Of a DNA stretch of 64,000 bases, positions 58,001-64,000 are shown in pieces (the stretch's first letter is position 1; each line of letters begins with the position of its first letter). Source of the stretch: Ascidia mentula (taxonomy: Eukaryota > Chordata > Ascidiacea > Phlebobranchia > Ascidiidae); the NCBI GenBank assembly GCA_947561715.1, contig OX387200.1, forward strand, positions 4,466,501 to 4,530,500, written 5' to 3'. Position numbers and translations under genes: made by a program. A model generated the notes under the pieces. That model made no database searches. It was not told the DNA's origin and saw only the letters and a list, made by a program, of their open reading frames with translations.

Positions 58001-61000
58001 GAAAACTTTCATCACTTGATGACAAGCGCTCAGTGAAATAATCTTTTGATGATTGTAATGATTTCCTCCTCTCTGCCACTTCTTTCAAGTTGTCAGTTTG
58101 TTGGTAAAGAGAAGAAACTGACCCGTCATCATGTTTACTTGCATCAATGAAACCTAAAACATATAATATAAAATATAAACAAAAAACCAAAACTTTTCAA
58201 TTGACCTTTAACCTGTATGGTTGTGTTAAAAGCGAAAGCACGAAAATATCCATTCAACTCACTTAAATATTTGTCTAACACTCAATAGCCATTTAAAACT
58301 CACCAACTTCTACTGATGTTTGTGAAACTAGTTGTGGTTCTCCATCCTCATTTCCTTTTAGATTTGCATCTGCAGAAGAATCTCCCACAAAGGAAGTGGT
58401 TTCCTCTGTTGATGAATTTTTTTGGTCAGATTTTGAAATGCTGGCTCGTTTTGTTGGCTTTGGTTTCTCCCTCACAATGTCTTCTGCAACAGATTTTCTT
58501 GGAGATCGAATAACATCATCAGCGATATGTGGTTTGGATGCAACTTTGATAACATCATGGATTGATGATTTAAGTTGTTCCTGACTGGCATCCTTTTCAA
58601 AATATATGTCAGAGGGAGATTCAAATTCATGACGTCCATCATCAACATAATATGAAAGTTTGCTGGATGCTTCATTTATACTAATTAGAGAAGACTCAGT
58701 CCTGGAAAGGGACTCGCATTTAACTCTAGTGGACAAAACAGCAGAGTACTCTGCAGGCTGAGCAATATAACCAGTCCTTGAGCTTGAGTCCTCTGATAAG
58801 GAGGGGTACTTAATGTCAAGGTGCCGCTCTCTCAACTGATGCTGACTGAATTCCTTCCCAATATCCTGTGATGAACCAGGATAATATTGCGCTGTTGTTT
58901 GTGAAACTAGTTGTGGTTCTCCGTCCTCACTTCGTGTTGGCTTTTCTTCTGCAAATGAATCTCCCACAAAGGAAGTGGTTTCCACTGTTGATGAATCTTT
59001 TCGTTCAGATTTTGAAATGCTGGCTCGTTTCATTGGCTTCGGTTTTTCCTTTACAATGTCTTCTGCAACAGATTTTCTTGGAGGTTGAATAACATCATCA
59101 GCGATATGTTTGGGTTTGGATGCAACTTTGATAACATCATGGATTGATGATTTAAGTTGTTCCTGACTTGCATCCTTTTCAAAATATATGTCAGAGGGAG
59201 ATCCAAATTCATGACGTCCATCATCAACATAATATGAAAGTTTGCTGGGTGCTTCATTTATACTAATTAGAGAAGACTCAGTCCTGGAAAGGGACTCGCA
59301 TTTAACTCTAGTGGACAAAACAGCAGAGTACTCTGCAGGCTGAGCAATATAATCAGCCCTTGAGCTTGAGTCCTCTGATAAGGAGGGGTACTTAATGTCA
59401 AGGTGCCGCTCTCTCAACTGATGCTGACTAAATTCCTTCTCAATGTCCTGTGACGAACCAGGATAATATTGCGCTGCTGTTTGTGAAACTAGTTGTGGTT
59501 CTCCATCCTCACTTCCTGTTGGCTTTGCTTCTGCAAATGAATCTTCCACAAAGGAAGTGGTTTCCACTGTTGATGAATCTTTTCGTTCAGATTTTGAAAT
59601 GCTGGCTCGTTTCATTGGCTTCGGTTTTTCCTTTACAATGTCTTCTGCAACAGATTTTCTTGGAGGTTGAATAACATCATCAGCGATATGTTTGGGCTTG
59701 GATGCAACTTTGATAACATCATGTTTAGTTGATTTATCTGTTTCTGTATCTCTTCCTGCCAACACATCACCTTTAAAAACACAAGTTCCAGTCAACATTT
59801 TTATAACTTCTGAAAATGCTCTGTTAAGTTGTTTGTTAACATATACATTATAAGAAGGGGCTCTTTCATGACCAGAATTTACCTGTGTGTATGGTGACTG
59901 AATCCGAAGGTATGTGTGAAAGTTTGACTGGCATTTTATCATGAATAAATGCATCACTACTTGTTGACAAGTTTTCAGTAAAATATTCTTTTGATGCTGT
60001 TGAGAGTTCTTTCTCCTGTACAACTTCTTCAAAATTATCAGATTGTTCAGAAAGGAAAGAAACAGACAGTTTACTTCTGTCAACTGAATCTAAAAAATAA
60101 ATATGATTAACCTCATGAGAATTTTCATGAATAAAATTAAACATTATTGATATTTAAATCTTACCGATTTCCTCTGAGCTTTGGGTAATATATCGTGGAG
60201 TTTTTGGACAACTTTCAGATAATTCTTCATCCACAAAAGATTCTTCCATGAAGGAAATTTCATCCACTGATAATTTAACTTCTGGCCCTGATTTTTGCAA
60301 AATACTTGTGCGCTTTAGGAGTTTAGGTTTTTCTCTTGTAATTTCTTCAGGAATAGATTCCCTTGTTACATCATGTATTTGTTCTGTTAAGTTGTCAGTA
60401 AACAATTGTCCTTGTGTAAAGTCTATAGGTGTTGACAATAATTGCCCTCGACTTGCATCCTTTTCAAAATGCATGTCAGAGCGTGACTTGAATTCATGAC
60501 GTCCATCATCAGCATAGTATGAAAGTCTGCTGGGAGTTTCGTTCATGGTAAGTCGAGAGGATTCAGACCCAGAAAGAGACTCACATTTAACTCTAGTGGA
60601 TAAAACAGCAGAGTACTCTGAAGGCTGTGCCATACCACCAGTCCTTAAGCTTGGGTCCTCTGATAAGGAGGGGTACTTAATGTCAAGGTGCCGCTCTCTT
60701 AACTGATGCTGACTGAATTCCTTCTCAATGTCCTGTGATAAACCAGGATAATATTGCATACTGCTTGAGATCACAGAAGATCTTTTGGTTGTTGCTGTTT
60801 TGTGAAATTCTTTTTCTTGTTTGGCCAAGTCACCCTTGTCAGATTCGCCTACAAAAAATACACAAACAAATTAAAAATAACTTATTTACTGCTGTTTTGG
60901 AGATTTTGTATTTTCAAACCAACCTTCTGAACTCATCAGTGGTAAAACATCTTCCAATGATTTGAACTTTCTAGCATCTAAACCCTTGTGAATGCTTTCA

Positions 61001-64000
61001 AATGTGGTGGCTTCTGAAAATAAATAGAAGTTGAAGCTAATAGTCTATGTTTACAATATACTGCAGTACCTGACAATCCAGAAGCAACTGATATGCGGTC
61101 GGGAGTTGAAAAGCTTTCATGCAAAATACTTTGTTCTTTATCCACGGAAACCATGTGAGAAGCGAGACTTGGAGATTTGCTTCCTTGATCTTCATCGTAA
61201 ATAGAAGGCAATGATTGACTGATTCTACTTGGAGAATCGTATTCAGGTACAGTGGCATATGTAGGTTTTTTAGACATAAGTTTCTGCCAAGAACTTTGAG
61301 ATCTTTGATCGCTAACAGTAACTTCACCAAATGCTGAAAAAAATGAGGTGCTTGAGATGCTGGCAGTTTTATGTTCATCAGAAAGAGCTACAGAGTGGAA
61401 TGTAGAAGAGGATTTTCCTTCAGATGATGCATCATGGGAATCAATTGTAAGTGGAGGTTTGTGTTTTTCATCGAGGTGATATGCATCATGAACGTCAACA
61501 AATCCCTGCACTGGCAATGAAGTTTGATCAACCCCTGTTGGCTCTTTCTCTGCAACAGAGTCTACATCATCATCATACATGATTGTTTGTACCTCCATTC
61601 CTCCCGAGGAACAAGACCATGTGCTGGATCTTCCACTTGGCTGATCTACATCAGACAACTGAACAGAGCGTTTTCTACTGCTGTCCCTTACACTTATACT
61701 ACTGTCTACATCTTTCAGTTGCCTGGATGGTTTACTAAACACAACATCACTCTTGGTTGCCCACTTCTCTACTTTTCTGTCATTAGAAGAGTATTCTGAT
61801 TTCTCAGGTCTTAAATAATCTTGGTCTGCATCTTCAGCCTCATATAACTGTCTCTGATCTGTGACATCACTTGGAATGACTTCCCCACCTCGTTGTTCCT
61901 CTGAAACTGCACCAACTTTGTCTGAAGTTTTTTGGTCTTTCTCTACAAATAAAAATTCATCTGCTGTGCTTTCATCATCTTCAAAGGTATCTGTTGGTTC
62001 ATAAAACACATCTGTGCCAGGGGAAGATAAATCAGGTGATCTTGCGTCTGCAAATTCTTTAGATCTGTCTTTGACATCAGAAACCACATCACCAGAAGAA
62101 CTCTTGAATTCTACATCAGACAATGATGATATTGATACCACTGTGCCTGGGGAAGATAAATCGGGATGACTAATGTCTGCAAATTTTCGAGATTTGTCTT
62201 TGTAATCAGTGAACACATCACCAGAAGAACTCTTGAATTCTATTTCAGACATAGATGATGTAGATGTCACATCTTCATCTTTCAACTCAGAAAAACTTTC
62301 TCTTTTCTGTTTTGTTATCGGAATTCTGTGGCTGATAGATTTCTTTTTGGTTTCATCAGGTGTAGCAGATTCATCATGTTTACCAACATCTTTCAGCATC
62401 TGCTTTTGACTGTAAGGAAATTCTTTCTCTGACTCCACATCTTCGGATTGTTTGGAAGAACTTTTAATTGATTTTTCAGATATTTTGTCTTCTTTTGCAG
62501 AATGTGACCAAATGCTTGAAATTTTACTTGTCAGGGCAGCATCAGACGAAGACAAAAACTCCTCCCCATCTGAATCTGATGAGAAATCACCAACAAGTTT
62601 ATCGCTTGGCTTTCTGGAAATTGTTTCAGAAGAGACAGTTGCTTTGGAAACAATCTTTTTGAGGCGTTTATCACTCACTTGATCCTTTACCAATTTGCTT
62701 GAATGCTTTTTCAAGTCTGTTTCTTTTTCAATCCGTTGAGGTTTCACTAGTGGTTGATCTGGAAGGTCACTTACTTCATCCATTGATTTTGACACTTTAT
62801 ATTTGTCCATACTGGAATAGACACTTTCACTCTTTTCATCTGTATTTGATAAGGAGAAAAATTCTTCTGCTTCTGAATCAGTTTCAAAGTCAGAAACAAC
62901 TTTTCGACGTGATGTTTTTGATTTTGTTTTGTACGGCATCTCTTGTTTGGTCACCATCCTTTGCAATCCCAATTTGCTGGAACCTTTCTCAGATTGCAAG
63001 TCATCAACTTCCCCGATGATCTGTTGAGATTTTTCTTTGTAAATGACACTTTCTTTGCCTCCTTTCCATTCTACATCTTTTTGTATAAATGAAATTGATG
63101 ACGAACTTTCTTCAACTTTAACCCGCGATTGATCATTTTTTTGTGCCGTAGGTGGTTGTGATATCTTTGTAGTGTCTTTTGGAGCATGTTTTTCGGGCTC
63201 CATGGGTTCCTTTCTTTCATCAAATTCACCTGGCATTTGCTGTCTGTCTGAACTAATTGTAAAGATTGAAGGTTCACTCTGTTCCTCACCATGAGAAGAA
63301 GACAAAAACTTTTCACTTTCGGACTCAAACCCAAAGTCAGAAATGACTTTTTCACTCGCTACTTTGGATGGCATTTGTTTGGTCACTGTCTTTTGAAATC
63401 TTGTATTGCTAGGACCTTTCACAGATTTAATATCACTCACTTCCTTGACAATCTGTTGAGATTTTTCTTGGCAAACAACACTGTCTTTGCCATCTTTCTG
63501 GATAAATGAAATTGAAGATGCACTTTCTCTTAGGTCATGATGAGATTGATCCAATTTTTGGCTTGTACGTTTTTGTGGTAACTCTGGAATGCTTTTTTGT
63601 GCAAGAGTATGGTGAAGTTTATCTGATTTCACAGATACCTTTCTTTTATCCAATACTTCTGTCATTTGCCTTTTATCAGCACTACTTGAAAAAACACTTG
63701 ACAGTTCACTTTGTTGGTCATCATGAGTTGAAGACAGAAAAGTTTCAGCCTCAGAGTCAGACCCAATGTCAGCAATGGCTTTTTCACTTTTTATTTCGGA
63801 TGGCACTTGTTTTTTGGTTTCAATCTTTTGTATTTGTTTTCCTACACCAAAGAATTTTGCTAATATACTTCTACCTTTTTCGGCTTTCTGTTTTGGTTCA
63901 GGTTCTACCATTGCCTTCTCTTTGGAGGCTACTTTTGTTCTGATGTCAGTTTGTTCAGAATCTTTTGGGGATGAAGTTGATGCTAAACTTTCCTCTTCAA
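55032..64000 (-). CDS. Very large Ser/Glu/Lys-rich repeat protein, C-terminal part (5' end off window)
   Basis: At least thirteen exons, all joined in phase 1: >64000-61070, 61013-60924, 60848-60165, 60089-59883, 59770-58304, 58153-57935, 57822-57541, 57467-57273, 57196-57086, 57020-56919, 56284-56201, 56109-55804, 55276-55032. Over 2200 residues are visible; the 5' exon is still open at the window edge, so the Met at 63911 is probably internal. Composition is disordered-type: Ser, Glu, Lys and Asp dominate. Four SDSEAE-FLSS-like acidic modules lie in the long exon. A recurring KPKPMKRASISK-type motif resembles a basophilic kinase site. Only the last two exons look folded (SIGDLRSLTNMLREVRQILT; QALSDVRSELDEVHAVAAHT), as helices. 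I do not recognise a family; a giant cytoskeletal or scaffold protein is a guess. Exon calls are strong because every junction keeps frame. Confidence 0.8.
55441..55514 (+). other. tRNA-like sequence, pseudogene or SINE head
   Basis: An A box (TAGCTCAGCAAAGCG) and B box (GAGTTCAAACC) are correctly spaced. TCCCG/CGGGA closes an acceptor-like stem, TGGG/CCCA an anticodon-like stem with loop CTGGTAA (GGT, Thr-like), and TGAG/CTCA a T stem. The variable region is long and the top of the acceptor mispairs, so it is probably a tRNA pseudogene or tRNA-derived SINE. It sits in the region between the last two exons of the large gene. Confidence 0.45.
56559..56756 (+). other. Unexplained open frame inside an intron of the large gene
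   Basis: This plus-strand frame (MSNVMEDFALPFGWQDRLQE and onward) has a GTGAGA donor-like site at 56638 and a second GTGAGG at its end. Composition is ordinary, but there is no recognised family and no clear partner exon. It lies antisense in the intron between 56284 and 56919. Possibly the first exon of a nested gene, possibly chance. Confidence 0.2.
58325..59722 (-). repeat. 582-bp tandem repeats inside one exon
   Basis: The landmark GATGCAACTTTGATAACATC recurs at 58537, 59119 and 59701, exactly 582 bp (194 codons) apart. Each unit carries the KPKP-KRASISK motif, a QYYPGSSQDI-KEFSQHQLRER block, and the LSTRVKCESLS and DDGRHEF blocks. Two full units and a partial third fit in frame. A more diverged copy of the same blocks forms exon 60165-60848. 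Confidence 0.85.

Noticed and set aside
63911-63911. Met at 63911 as the start of the large minus-strand protein
   Set aside because: The frame stays open upstream to the window edge with the same Ser/Glu/Lys-rich composition, so the true start is off the window.

Overview
This is a nuclear eukaryotic window: protein genes have GT-AG introns, a Pol III tRNA is present, and there are AATAAA polyadenylation signals. Gene content (ARNT, DMXL/rabconnectin-3, NUDT2, STOML2, SKIC8, EEF2) is that of an animal. AT-rich DNA, compact genes, an intron-poor DMXL and AG splice acceptors shortly before several start codons fit an ascidian tunicate (sea squirt). That assignment is inference; no species marker was tested.

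1-12.3 kb holds a minus-strand tandem array of single-exon MFS transporters of the SLC49/FLVCR type. Copy 1 is a pseudogene (1-nt frameshift plus a 1.25-kb DNA transposon), copies 2-4 are intact, and two identical internally deleted relics of a copy-4-like gene lie in the spacers. The array appears to have grown by ~3.84-kb tandem duplication followed by gene conversion. A tRNA-Thr(UGU) follows at 13.5 kb.

14.5-40 kb carries two full-length, 16-exon, 840-codon eukaryotic elongation factor 2 genes on the plus strand. Between them lie NUDT2 (plus) and a 2914-aa DMXL/rabconnectin-3 gene (minus) with 8.3 kb of its coding sequence in one exon. The two EEF2 genes share intron positions, a 23-bp upstream motif and one identical 52-bp intron. 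The second has an altered diphthamide loop: the histidine is kept but two of the three following glycines are replaced. This is the most biologically striking point in the window.

41-54 kb is a plus-strand block: STOML2 (mitochondrial stomatin-like), SKIC8/WDR61, a small coiled-coil protein, a small frameshifted membrane-anchored ORF, and ARNT (bHLH-PAS). SKIC8 and the two small genes are closely spaced and each has an AG acceptor 18-31 nt before its ATG, so they may be a trans-spliced operon.

55-64 kb (minus) is the 3' part of a very large Ser/Glu/Lys-rich protein that runs off the window. All its visible introns are phase 1, and a two-exon cassette is present three times, with internal 582-bp repeats and a recurring basophilic-kinase-like motif. 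I do not recognise its family. Several foldback/MITE-like repeats and hAT-like ends lie between genes and in introns.
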